Source: UBA6059 sp040219045 (GTDB lineage: Bacteria; Bacteroidota; Bacteroidia; Cytophagales; Cyclobacteriaceae). Taken from it: 64,000 bases of DNA. The translations under genes were made by a program, and so were the position numbers. The notes below the pieces were generated by a model. The model did not search any database. It saw nothing but the letters and a program-made list of their open reading frames with translations, and had not been told where the DNA came from. Of this stretch, positions 24,440 through 32,200 are shown one piece after another (position 1 is the stretch's first letter; each line of letters starts with the position of its first letter). Location: NCBI GenBank assembly GCA_965229505.1, contig OZ245881.1, forward strand, positions 4,712,001 to 4,776,000, read 5' to 3'.

Positions 24440-25552
24440 TTGAGGCGCGTAACAGAGGCGAATTTGAGAATATTCCATAAGTTCATACTACTGTCAATAG
24501 TATATGGAATGACTTCCACGGCTCTGCTGGCTCAAGACAAGGACGGGGAAGAAGAAATCTACTACAACCCGCTAGCGCAAATCCTCAACAAATTTACATT
24601 CAGCCTGAGTACCGGTTATGGCTATAGTAGCTACAGCCAGGAGCTCAATGGGTTCTATTTTTTACAGACACCAGACAACCAATACATCTTCAGCAATGCA
24701 GATGGAGAAGTACCCGAACAGGTAACTGGTACCTCCAATTGGTTCAACAATCCTATCCTCGGAGATTCGATCGACCTGAGAGATCCATTCGAAACACCAT
24801 TTTCTGGTATCAACAATCCGGTAAATAACCCGCTACTACAAGATGCCAATCTGCTTGTGGACTCAGATACGGCGCAGCTGGGGTTTAAGGGAGTAGGGCA
24901 TTCCATCCCTTTGATGTTTACTGTCCACTACGACTACCAAAGATTCAGAGTAGGACTGGGGTACATGGTCGAGTATCAAATACTGAGAAATCTCAATCCA
25001 ACGGCACTTACCACGAGAATTAGACCGTACGTTCCAGAATACAAGTCTGTGCTCTACAAGCGCTGGTTGGCCAAATTTGGCTATAACTTTTATGACTGGT
25101 GGAATTACAGCTTTGTGGCTGAGATACAAATCGGAGGCATGAACGGCGGTAAGAAGTTCAATAAAGAACTGACCAAACACAGCATGTTTGTCAACCTGGG
25201 TCTGACAGTTGAGAAGCATTTGTCTGAATACGTGAGCATTACATTTCGGCCGTCCTATGATGTCAAGAGTTACAATATGTTCATTCCTGATGCACAGCAG
25301 ACGATTCGCACGAGCAACCCAACGTTCTTTTTCCAGGTAGGGTTGAGCATCAAATGGCCAAGACTGCCACGGTCTCCAATGGCCAGCGATCATATACAGT
25401 TGGAGCACATCATTACCGATCCGGAGACAGGGCAAAAGATGGAAGTGAGAGGCCAATCTATCTGGAAATGGCAGAATCCTAAGGTGGGTCAAAACCACCG
25501 AAAGCTGTTTCGCTACAAAGGGAAAAACAAGAAAAAAATGTATCCCTATTAA
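24440..25552 (+). CDS. Putative outer-membrane beta-barrel protein
   Basis: The product carries a signal-peptide-like segment (FILLSIVYGMTSTALLAQ) and then alternating aromatic/polar stretches typical of a barrel: FTFSLSTGYGYSSYSQEL, RVGLGYMVEYQIL, YSFVAEIQIGGM and YVSITFRPSYDV. The C-terminus is unusually basic (KLFRYKGKNKKKMYPY) rather than aromatic. There is no ATG before the signal peptide: the longest frame begins with TTG at 24440, and a TTG at 24464 gives a tighter signal. I recognise no specific family. It lies between the FKBP lipoprotein gene and gyrA. Confidence 0.6.
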   Translation: MRRVTEANLRIFHKFILLSIVYGMTSTALLAQDKDGEEEIYYNPLAQILNKFTFSLSTGYGYSSYSQELNGFYFLQTPDNQYIFSNADGEVPEQVTGTSNWFNNPILGDSIDLRDPFETPFSGINNPVNNPLLQDANLLVDSDTAQLGFKGVGHSIPLMFTVHYDYQRFRVGLGYMVEYQILRNLNPTALTTRIRPYVPEYKSVLYKRWLAKFGYNFYDWWNYSFVAEIQIGGMNGGKKFNKELTKHSMFVNLGLTVEKHLSEYVSITFRPSYDVKSYNMFIPDAQQTIRTSNPTFFFQVGLSIKWPRLPRSPMASDHIQLEHIITDPETGQKMEVRGQSIWKWQNPKVGQNHRKLFRYKGKNKKKMYPY

Positions 25553-25648
25553 GTGCCCTGGAAGGTTGACTGAGCGTTCCAATCCTGCTCAAATTTCACT
25601 ATCTTGCAGCAGCAAAAAACCAACTAATTCTTACCATTAAATTGACTT

Positions 25649-28204
25649 ATGGCTGAAGGAGCGAATGAAAATATCATCCCCATAAATATTGAGGATGAAA
25701 TGCGTGGTGCGTACATCGATTATTCGATGAGCGTCATTATCTCCAGAGCTCTTCCAGACGTCCGTGATGGACTAAAACCGGTGCACCGCAGGGTGCTTTT
25801 TGGTATGCTGGAGCTGGGCGTTAATTACAACAAATCATACAAGAAATCAGCGCGTATCGTAGGAGAGGTCTTGGGTAAATATCACCCTCATGGGGACAGC
25901 TCGGTATACGACACCATGGTGCGTATGGCACAGGAGTGGTCGCTGAGGTATCCATTGGTTGACGGCCAGGGCAACTTCGGCTCTATCGATGGTGACTCGC
26001 CAGCTGCAATGAGGTATACAGAAGCGCGCCTCAAGCGTATCGCTGAGGAGCTGCTGACCGACATCAATAAGAATACGGTCGACTATCAGCCCAACTTCGA
26101 TGATTCATTGAAGGAGCCGACCGTCCTACCGGCAAAAATTCCAAACCTGCTACTCAATGGTGCCAGCGGCATTGCGGTAGGTATGGCCACCAACATGCCA
26201 CCGCACAACCTATCGGAAGTAGTAGACGGTATCCATGCCTTCATTGACAACAATGACATTACGGTAGCAGAGCTGATGACCCATGTGACAGCACCTGATT
26301 TCCCGACGGGAGCCACCATCTATGGTTACCAGGGTGTCAGAGCGGCCTTCGAGACCGGACGTGGCAGGGTAGTGCTTCGTGCCAAGGCCAATTTCGAGAC
26401 GACCAGCACGGGCAAGGAGCAAATCATCATCACTGAGATCCCTTATATGGTGAACAAGGCGTCCATGATCGAAAAGACAGCCGCACTCATCAACGAGAAG
26501 AAGATCGATGGGATTAGTGATCTGCGTGATGAATCGGATAGAGATGGCCTCAGAATCGTTTATGATCTCAAAAGAGACGCTATCCCTAACGTCGTTCTCA
26601 ATAACCTTTATAAGTATACACAGCTTCAGAGCTCATTTGGAGTGAATAATGTGGCCTTAGTGAAGGGGCGTCCAATGACGCTCAACCTGAAGGACATGAT
26701 CAAACACTTCGTGGATCACCGTCATGAGGTGGTCATTCGAAGAACAGAATACGAACTGGCGGAAGCAGAGAAGAGAGCACATATCCTTGAAGGATATCTC
26801 ATCGCCCTTGACAATCTTGATGAGGTCATTAAACTCATCAGAGAATCACGTGATCCGGAAATAGCCAAGACGGGACTCATGGAGCGTTTCGAGCTATCCG
26901 AGATACAGGCCAAGGCCATCCTGGAAATGCGCTTACAGCGACTCACAGGACTTGAAAGAGATAAAATTCTGAAGGAGTACCAGGAGATCAAGGAATTGAT
27001 TGATCGCTTGAATGAAATCCTCTCCAATGAGGAGATTCGTATGCAGATCATCAAGGACGAGCTCACGGAGATGAAGGATCGCTACGGCGATGACCGCAGA
27101 ACGGACATTGAGCACGCTGCTGATGACTTCACTGCCGAAGACATGATTCCTGATGAGGAGATGGTCTTGACGATCTCCAATGAAGGCTATATCAAGCGTA
27201 CGCCGCTGACAGAGTACCGCACACAAGGCAGAGGTGGTGTTGGATCGCGTGGGGTGAGCACCAAAGAGGATGACTTCACACAGCATCTGTTTGTGGCCAC
27301 CACCCACAACTACCTGCTCATCTTTACTAAAATGGGTAAGGTCTTCTGGAAAAAAGTTTGGGAAATCCCCGAGGGAAGTAAAAATTCAAAGGGTAGAGCG
27401 ATTCAGAACCTGATCAACATCGAAAGTGAGGATAGTGTAAGGGCTGTGATCAATGTGGTCAATCTTTCTGATGAGGATTATATCAAGAATACCTACCTGA
27501 TGATGTGCACAGAGATGGGCACCATCAAAAAGACTACCCTCGAGGCTTACTCACGCCCTCGTCAAAACGGTATCAATGCCATTACCATCAATGAAGGGGA
27601 TCAGTTATTGAATGTGAACCTCACGAACGGTGATAATCATATCATTATAGCTAAGAAGTCCGGTAAGGCCATACATTTCCACGAATCTGACGTGCGCCCG
27701 ATGGGCAGAACAGCCGCAGGAGTAAGGGGAGTCACCCTCGAAAGTAAAGATGATCGGGTGGTAGGAATGGTTTGTATGTCACGCCCTGATGCTGATTTGT
27801 TAGTCGTATCCGAAAATGGTTATGGCAAGCGCAGCAACATCGATGACTATCGCATTACCAAGCGCGGCGGTAAAGGTGTGGTCACCTTGAAGGTCACGGA
27901 TAAAACCGGTGCACTGGTAGCGATCAAGCAGGTAGTGGATTCCGACGATCTTATGATTGTCAACAAGTCCGGCATTACGATTCGCATTTCGGTAGAGGAC
28001 TTACGTGTAATGGGACGAGCCACGCAGGGTGTCAAGCTGATCCGACTCAATGATGAAGACAGTATTTCTTCGGTAGCCCAAATAGAACACATTGCGGGTG
28101 AGGAGGAAGAAAGCGCCGAGAGCACTGAAGCCACTGATGAGGATGTGACTGATAATGAGCCAAAAAACGATCAAAATGGGGATGACCCATCTGAGAATCA
28201 GTAA
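25649..28204 (+). CDS. gyrA: DNA gyrase subunit A
   Basis: The 851-residue protein is a full GyrA. It has an N-terminal PINIEDEMRGAYIDYSMSVIISRALPDVRDGLKPVHRR block, the catalytic tyrosine in AAMRYTEARL (Tyr123), and the quinolone-resistance region KYHPHGDSSVYDT with the sensitive-type Ser84 and Asp88. The C-terminal beta-pinwheel carries the GyrA-box-like QGRGGVGSRG (near residue 530). An acidic tail ends the protein. With GyrB (not in the window) it introduces negative supercoils. ParC is excluded because it lacks this GyrA box. Confidence 0.96.
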   Translation: MAEGANENIIPINIEDEMRGAYIDYSMSVIISRALPDVRDGLKPVHRRVLFGMLELGVNYNKSYKKSARIVGEVLGKYHPHGDSSVYDTMVRMAQEWSLRYPLVDGQGNFGSIDGDSPAAMRYTEARLKRIAEELLTDINKNTVDYQPNFDDSLKEPTVLPAKIPNLLLNGASGIAVGMATNMPPHNLSEVVDGIHAFIDNNDITVAELMTHVTAPDFPTGATIYGYQGVRAAFETGRGRVVLRAKANFETTSTGKEQIIITEIPYMVNKASMIEKTAALINEKKIDGISDLRDESDRDGLRIVYDLKRDAIPNVVLNNLYKYTQLQSSFGVNNVALVKGRPMTLNLKDMIKHFVDHRHEVVIRRTEYELAEAEKRAHILEGYLIALDNLDEVIKLIRESRDPEIAKTGLMERFELSEIQAKAILEMRLQRLTGLERDKILKEYQEIKELIDRLNEILSNEEIRMQIIKDELTEMKDRYGDDRRTDIEHAADDFTAEDMIPDEEMVLTISNEGYIKRTPLTEYRTQGRGGVGSRGVSTKEDDFTQHLFVATTHNYLLIFTKMGKVFWKKVWEIPEGSKNSKGRAIQNLINIESEDSVRAVINVVNLSDEDYIKNTYLMMCTEMGTIKKTTLEAYSRPRQNGINAITINEGDQLLNVNLTNGDNHIIIAKKSGKAIHFHESDVRPMGRTAAGVRGVTLESKDDRVVGMVCMSRPDADLLVVSENGYGKRSNIDDYRITKRGGKGVVTLKVTDKTGALVAIKQVVDSDDLMIVNKSGITIRISVEDLRVMGRATQGVKLIRLNDEDSISSVAQIEHIAGEEEESAESTEATDEDVTDNEPKNDQNGDDPSENQ

Positions 28205-28293
28205 TTATTTTTTAATATTGAACTTTTAATCAAAACCAAAAAAAGTAGACTGGCCTAATAATTGTAAAGACCTGTTCAAAAAACCTAAGAGTC

Positions 28294-29490
28294 ATGAAAA
28301 AAGTGTTTCTATTAGTCGTATGTGCTCTAAGTATGCAACTAGCACATGCGCAATACAAAGGATCAGTTGGTAAAGCAGAATCTAATCTTGCTAAAGGGGA
28401 TCTGGAAGCTGCTAAGGGCGAGATAGATGTAGCCATAACCGATGAGAAGGATGCGGCGAAGAGCCGAACCTGGTTCACAATGGGGAAAATCTATCAGGCC
28501 ATTGCTACGAGTAATAATGCTTCAGTAACTGCACTGGATGATCAAGCCATTGAAAAATCCGCTGAGGCTTACCAGAAAACTATGGAAATGGAGAAAGAGG
28601 GATCTCCGACCTACTACCTGGCACAGCAGAATATCGATGATCTGTGGGGTAGCTTTATCAATGTAGGCGGTGATGCCTATACCAATGAAGATTTTGGTAC
28701 GGCATACGAGCAGTTCATGACTGCTTTGCGGGTGAAGCCCAATGATTCATTGACTACCTACTATGCAGCAGCGGCAGCTCAGCAACAAGGTGAGTTCCAG
28801 AATGCGTTGGATAGATACTATGAATTGATAGCTAACGGCGATGGAAACAATGATATCTACAGTACGGTAGCCTATCTGGAGCGCGCTGAAATGAACAATG
28901 ATGAGAAGGCACTCGAGATTGTTCAGCAGGCAAGGGAGCTTTATCCTGAAGACGACAAATTCGCAAAAGAGGAAATCAACTTGCTCATCGCAATGGAGAA
29001 AGTCGATGAAGCCCGAGAAAAGCTCGAAAGTGAAATAGAGCGTGATCCGGAGAACGTAAGTTTGCGTCTAAATTTGGGTATCATGTATGACAACCTTGGA
29101 TCTGCCCTGATGACTGAAGGTAAGATCGAAGAGGGTAGAGAAGCTTATCAGAAAGCGCTCGTGGCATATGGCAAGGCAACTGAAGTTGAGCCCGGCAACT
29201 TCATAGGTTTGTACAACTATGGTGCGGTCTATGTCAACCTTGGCAAGGTATATCTTGATGAAGCCAGAGACATGGATCTTAAGACTTATCAGAAAGAAGG
29301 ACCTGCGCTGATTGAAAAAGCTCAGGGAGAGCTAAAGCAGGCGCTTCCATATTTGGAGAGGGCGCATGAAGTCGACCCTCAGGACGCAGACGCTTTAAGA
29401 GCGCTGTACCAGGTGTATCAGCAACTTAAAATGAACGATAAAGCTGAAGAAGCGTATAATAAGATTGAGGCGATAGAAGGAGGTCACTAA
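28294..29490 (+). CDS. Secreted or periplasmic TPR-repeat protein
   Basis: The 398-residue product has a signal peptide (LLVVCALSMQLAHAQ) and then tandem TPR-type helical pairs through most of its length. Examples are AESNLAKGDLEAAKGEIDVAI, FGTAYEQFMTALRVKPND, GEFQNALDRYYELIANG, VSLRLNLGIMYDNLGSALM and QALPYLERAHEVDPQDADALRALYQVYQQL. TPR proteins mediate protein contacts; no enzymatic domain is visible. It follows gyrA by about 90 bp with its own leader, and a strong terminator closes it, so it is probably independent. It is the last backbone gene before the CBASS island. Confidence 0.85.
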   Translation: MKKVFLLVVCALSMQLAHAQYKGSVGKAESNLAKGDLEAAKGEIDVAITDEKDAAKSRTWFTMGKIYQAIATSNNASVTALDDQAIEKSAEAYQKTMEMEKEGSPTYYLAQQNIDDLWGSFINVGGDAYTNEDFGTAYEQFMTALRVKPNDSLTTYYAAAAAQQQGEFQNALDRYYELIANGDGNNDIYSTVAYLERAEMNNDEKALEIVQQARELYPEDDKFAKEEINLLIAMEKVDEAREKLESEIERDPENVSLRLNLGIMYDNLGSALMTEGKIEEGREAYQKALVAYGKATEVEPGNFIGLYNYGAVYVNLGKVYLDEARDMDLKTYQKEGPALIEKAQGELKQALPYLERAHEVDPQDADALRALYQVYQQLKMNDKAEEAYNKIEAIEGGH

Positions 29491-29545
29491 TACGGTGATC
29501 CTTTAGCCCACCAGTAATTTTATAAGTTTACTGTTTTCAGAGAGG

Positions 29546-29575
29546 GACCACCCATCTATGGGTGGTCTTTTTTTT
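29546..29575 (+). terminator. Rho-independent terminator of the TPR gene
   Basis: GACCACCC (29546-29553) pairs with GGGTGGTC (29560-29567) and is followed by eight T (29568-29575). It lies 55 bases after the TPR stop codon. Confidence 0.92.
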
Positions 29576-29730
29576 GGTCTGGTTGATGAGGTTCCATTTG
29601 AGCACTTGTCGATTATCAAGCGTTTGCCTTGGCAGGAACACGAGGGTTTCTAGCAGCGCCACTACAAACTATTAATAAACCGAGAGATGAGAAAACAAGA
29701 TCACAATAGAAGGGTGTTTGTTGAACATAT

Positions 29731-29935
29731 TTAACATAATATAAATTATATAACAAAGCTGTTATTTATTACTGCTGTAGCTTTTGACGATTATCTGCCG
29801 CTTGATTATATAATGATATTATGTTAAGCCGGCATCAAGGCCGGCGAGTATTGACGTGTAGTGCTTCTAAAGTTTAAGTTTTTAGATTGTGCTTCTAGCC
29901 AAGGTGTTATATAATTAGACGTTATATTAAATAGC
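29731..29935. repeat. attC-like inverted-repeat element, left end of the CBASS island
   Basis: The outer ends, TTAACATAATAT... (29731-29754) and ...GACGTTATATTAA (29906-29929), are imperfect inverted complements. A third segment at 29804-29827 also pairs with the first. A GCCGGC pair (29828-29833, 29840-29845) forms an inner hairpin. The right end contains TTAGACGTTAT, and the 29 bases at 29907-29935 recur with two changes at 37785-37813, on the other side of the CBASS genes. Size, paired ends and a GTTAT-type core recall integron attC sites. No integrase is in the window, so a MITE is the alternative. Confidence 0.5.
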
Positions 29936-30446
29936 CGCTGCGCCAGCGCACAATTCCATTGCACACCTTTGCCCTGGCCCAGCGCCTATTAATAGTTTTC
30001 CCAACGCTCTTTTCCGCTCTGGCGGAATTGTCAGCCCAAAGCAAAAGTTCTCCAGCCAATGTACATCGTTCAAAATTTCAGTATTCGGGGAATTGTTCTG
30101 TTTGTTTTCAAATATGCCACTCACAGCGATTAGGAATTTGGCTGTAGAACACTTGCTGTCCGTCGCTTTGTTTCGCACGAGCCAACACCAGCGATCCGTC
30201 ATCCTGAGGAATCCAGATTTATATCTGGATGACGTGAGGATCTCATCATAGTTAGCAGCTGCGTAATTCGTTTAGTTTACTCTCGTTAGGTAGATCGTTC
30301 AGACCCACTTGAGCCGTGGTGGCTTTTACTTTTTTCATTGATAAAAAAGTAAACAAAAAATCTAGGCAAAATAATCACTTCCAACACACAGCCCATCGCA
30401 CCCTCGGTATTTTGCCCTGCCATCGCGCCTGCACGAAGGTTGGATC
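29936..30446. other. Gene-free left flank of the CBASS operon with hairpins
   Basis: No credible gene is seen. The stretch contains a GCTGCGC/GCGC-rich palindrome at about 29937-29950, an 8-bp hairpin ATCCAGAT-TTAT-ATCTGGAT at about 30214-30233 inside a GTCATCC-type dispersed repeat, and a TTTACTTTTTT / AAAAAAGTAAA stem at about 30326-30354. The last of these lies downstream of the leftward CBASS operon and could slow polymerase, although its T-run is inside the stem. Frames across 29927-30202 look like artefacts. Confidence 0.5.
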
Positions 30447-31232
30447 CTACTTAACATAATAACAGTAATCAGATGTACGACTATCATTAATTATATAATT
30501 CCTCCATTTATTTTCAAATGTCAGGTACAGATCACCAGGCTCTACATACATCATATTTAACCAGTCTGTTGTATCATTGGGGTGCACTTTCATTTCTTTA
30601 CTTGTTTCAAGATGTTTAAAATAGTTCTCAGTGACTATTAAGAATAATTCAATAAGATTCCAATTAAAATGTTCGTGTTCGATGCTCTGTTTTCGCTTGG
30701 ACAAGTAAGCATTCAAAAACCCAATAACTAAATCCTTATTGATATTTTTTTGACCTCTTTCTAAATGCTTCTTCCTACCTATTGTTTTATTAATGTTTTT
30801 CCGAATTTCTGGTAGTAGGGAATTACAATACTCCACAAAATCAAGACTTCCCTTTCTGCATAACTTGCTTTCTACTCTGACTTTTTTATCTAAATCTTCT
30901 GGGATATAATCAATCTTTGAAAAATCTATTCTCATCATCTCTTCAAATGTTTTTAGAATATTTTTTATCATGTTATAATCCCAATCTGCAAATCGGCTAC
31001 TTTGCTTTGAAAGCACGAAATCAAAAGGATTAACTGGTATTATTTCTTGGCCATATTGATGAACAGCTTTAATGGCATTTTGAAGAAGTATGGGATTCGT
31101 AACAGCCTGTTCAGTTGTTACAAGCTCATATAAAGAAAATAGAGTCGGCACTAGCTTAACATCATCAGGAGGACTATATTTTCCCAGTGCAATCCAATAC
31201 CAAACATTTGTATCACAAATAATTCTTTTCAT
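30447..31232 (-). CDS. PIN-like nuclease-domain protein, last gene of the CBASS operon
   Basis: The 261-residue protein starts IICDTNVWYWIALGKY, the first strand and acidic residue (Asp7) of PIN domains. It continues with SLYELVTT (Glu36) and ends with NDTTDWLNMMYVEPGDLYLTFENKW, which supplies Asp220/Asp223, Asp234 and Glu240 in the positions of the last PIN acids. PIN domains are metal-dependent RNases. The 160-residue helical middle is a large insertion compared with the usual VapC size. It follows the 152-residue gene by 2 bp. It may be a toxin or effector paired with that protein, or a nuclease effector released by the SAVED-peptidase. Confidence is moderate for PIN and low for the exact role. 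Confidence 0.6.
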   Translation of the reverse strand: MKRIICDTNVWYWIALGKYSPPDDVKLVPTLFSLYELVTTEQAVTNPILLQNAIKAVHQYGQEIIPVNPFDFVLSKQSSRFADWDYNMIKNILKTFEEMMRIDFSKIDYIPEDLDKKVRVESKLCRKGSLDFVEYCNSLLPEIRKNINKTIGRKKHLERGQKNINKDLVIGFLNAYLSKRKQSIEHEHFNWNLIELFLIVTENYFKHLETSKEMKVHPNDTTDWLNMMYVEPGDLYLTFENKWRNYIINDSRTSDYCYYVK

Positions 31233-31234
31233 TT

Positions 31235-31693
31235 TTATAATCGATTGACAATCTTTTCAAAAGCATATTTCTCAACAAACTCCTTCATGGTGTGCTGATT
31301 CAAATTGATGCCATACTCAGGATTCTTGACTGCTGAATCTGTAAATAGTTGATTTGGTTCATTCCAAACTTTGCTTGGAAACAGATATTTAGTCGGTTTC
31401 TGGCCATCTACAAACAAAACCAGACCAATCCACAGATCATCTCTCAATCCTCTTTCAAGGTCAGATTTTGAGACAAAAGTGTAGTTCGTTTTCTCGATAT
31501 TGATCTGACGGCATAGAATATCGAACTCTCGTTCCCCTACCCGATTAACTACTTTAAAATGTGCTCCTCTATGATTTAGATAACTCTGGATTACATTATG
31601 ATTTTCAGAGAGTAAGAATCCAGTTTTCATGATGGTCTCTGCTAGTTGGTCTAGCTTAGAAAGAGGACGAAGTTCTGACCAATTTGGATTCAT
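31235..31693 (-). CDS. 152-residue protein of unknown function in the CBASS operon
   Basis: I do not recognise a named family. The protein has an N-terminal helix, then strands in HFKVVNRVGEREFDILC and TNYTFVSKSDLERGLRDDLWIGLVLFVDGQKPTKYLFPSKVW, and ends with a GINLNQHTMKEFVEKYAFEKIV helix. The EFD-x-LC and KSDLERGLRDD segments are acidic/basic patches that could bind nucleic acid, and the size is in the range of compact nuclease-like folds. It sits 6 bp after the membrane-protein gene and 2 bp before the PIN-like gene. The immediate coupling to the PIN gene suggests a partner or antitoxin role. This is inference from position only. Confidence 0.55.
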   Translation of the reverse strand: MNPNWSELRPLSKLDQLAETIMKTGFLLSENHNVIQSYLNHRGAHFKVVNRVGEREFDILCRQINIEKTNYTFVSKSDLERGLRDDLWIGLVLFVDGQKPTKYLFPSKVWNEPNQLFTDSAVKNPEYGINLNQHTMKEFVEKYAFEKIVNRL

Positions 31694-31699
31694 ACTTTT

Positions 31700-32191
31700 T
31701 TAGAGCGATACTGTAGATTCTACTACCTCAGTGCTACGGCATTTTCCAGTCAGATAATCCCAAACCACTTTTATTATCCAATATATTGCAAAAACGGCTA
31801 ATAGAATTGCGCAAAACTTTAAGACGATTTGAACAGCATATCTTATAATTGTTCCAAGTCCAATTGCAATCGCAGCAATCGCATTAGCAAAAATTGTGTA
31901 TAATCCAATCACAGAATAGTTTGAATAGATCATTTGCAAGTGATTGAGATTAGAAGCCTCAGTTTTTCCAAGAAAATAAGCGATAACTACGCAGTTAATC
32001 AAAATCCAGTTTAAGGCATTCATTTTCTTTCTTAAAGGAGACATTACCTTCTTTACAGTCTTAAAAAGGATTCTTTCAAGAAATTTCTCAAATACCAATA
32101 TTCTTGATTTAACAAATTGGCTTTGACTAACACGCTTTACCACGGTTGATTCTTTAATGGTTTCTAATATTGCAGTCGTTTGATCAATCAT
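31700..32191 (-). CDS. Three-helix membrane protein in the CBASS operon
   Basis: The 163-residue product has a basic, amphipathic N-terminal region of about 57 residues (VKRVSQSQFVKSRILVFEKFLERILFKTVKKV). Three hydrophobic segments follow: ALNWILINCVVIAYFLG (about 59-75), VIGLYTIFANAIAAIAIGLGTII (about 93-116) and IVLKFCAILLAVFAIYWIIKVVW (about 121-143). A short polar tail ends it. No known pore-forming family is recognised. It lies 9 bp after the SAVED-peptidase gene. It could be a membrane-disrupting effector, a membrane anchor for the peptidase, or a substrate that the peptidase cleaves. Confidence 0.6.
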   Translation of the reverse strand: MIDQTTAILETIKESTVVKRVSQSQFVKSRILVFEKFLERILFKTVKKVMSPLRKKMNALNWILINCVVIAYFLGKTEASNLNHLQMIYSNYSVIGLYTIFANAIAAIAIGLGTIIRYAVQIVLKFCAILLAVFAIYWIIKVVWDYLTGKCRSTEVVESTVSL

Positions 32192-32200
32192 GATTTGAGC

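Noticed and set aside
24863..25582. A 239-codon frame opposite the outer-membrane protein gene
   Set aside because: It lies antisense to a frame with a signal peptide and barrel-like strands, and shows no domain of its own.
29927..30202. A 91-codon minus-strand frame in the left flank of the CBASS operon
   Set aside because: It runs through palindromic and dispersed-repeat DNA, has no recognisable domain and has odd composition; it is probably an artefact of repeat sequence.
30326..30354. Rho-independent terminator of the CBASS operon
   Set aside because: The stem is built of A/T runs only and no separate T-run follows on the minus strand, so I list it only as a hairpin.
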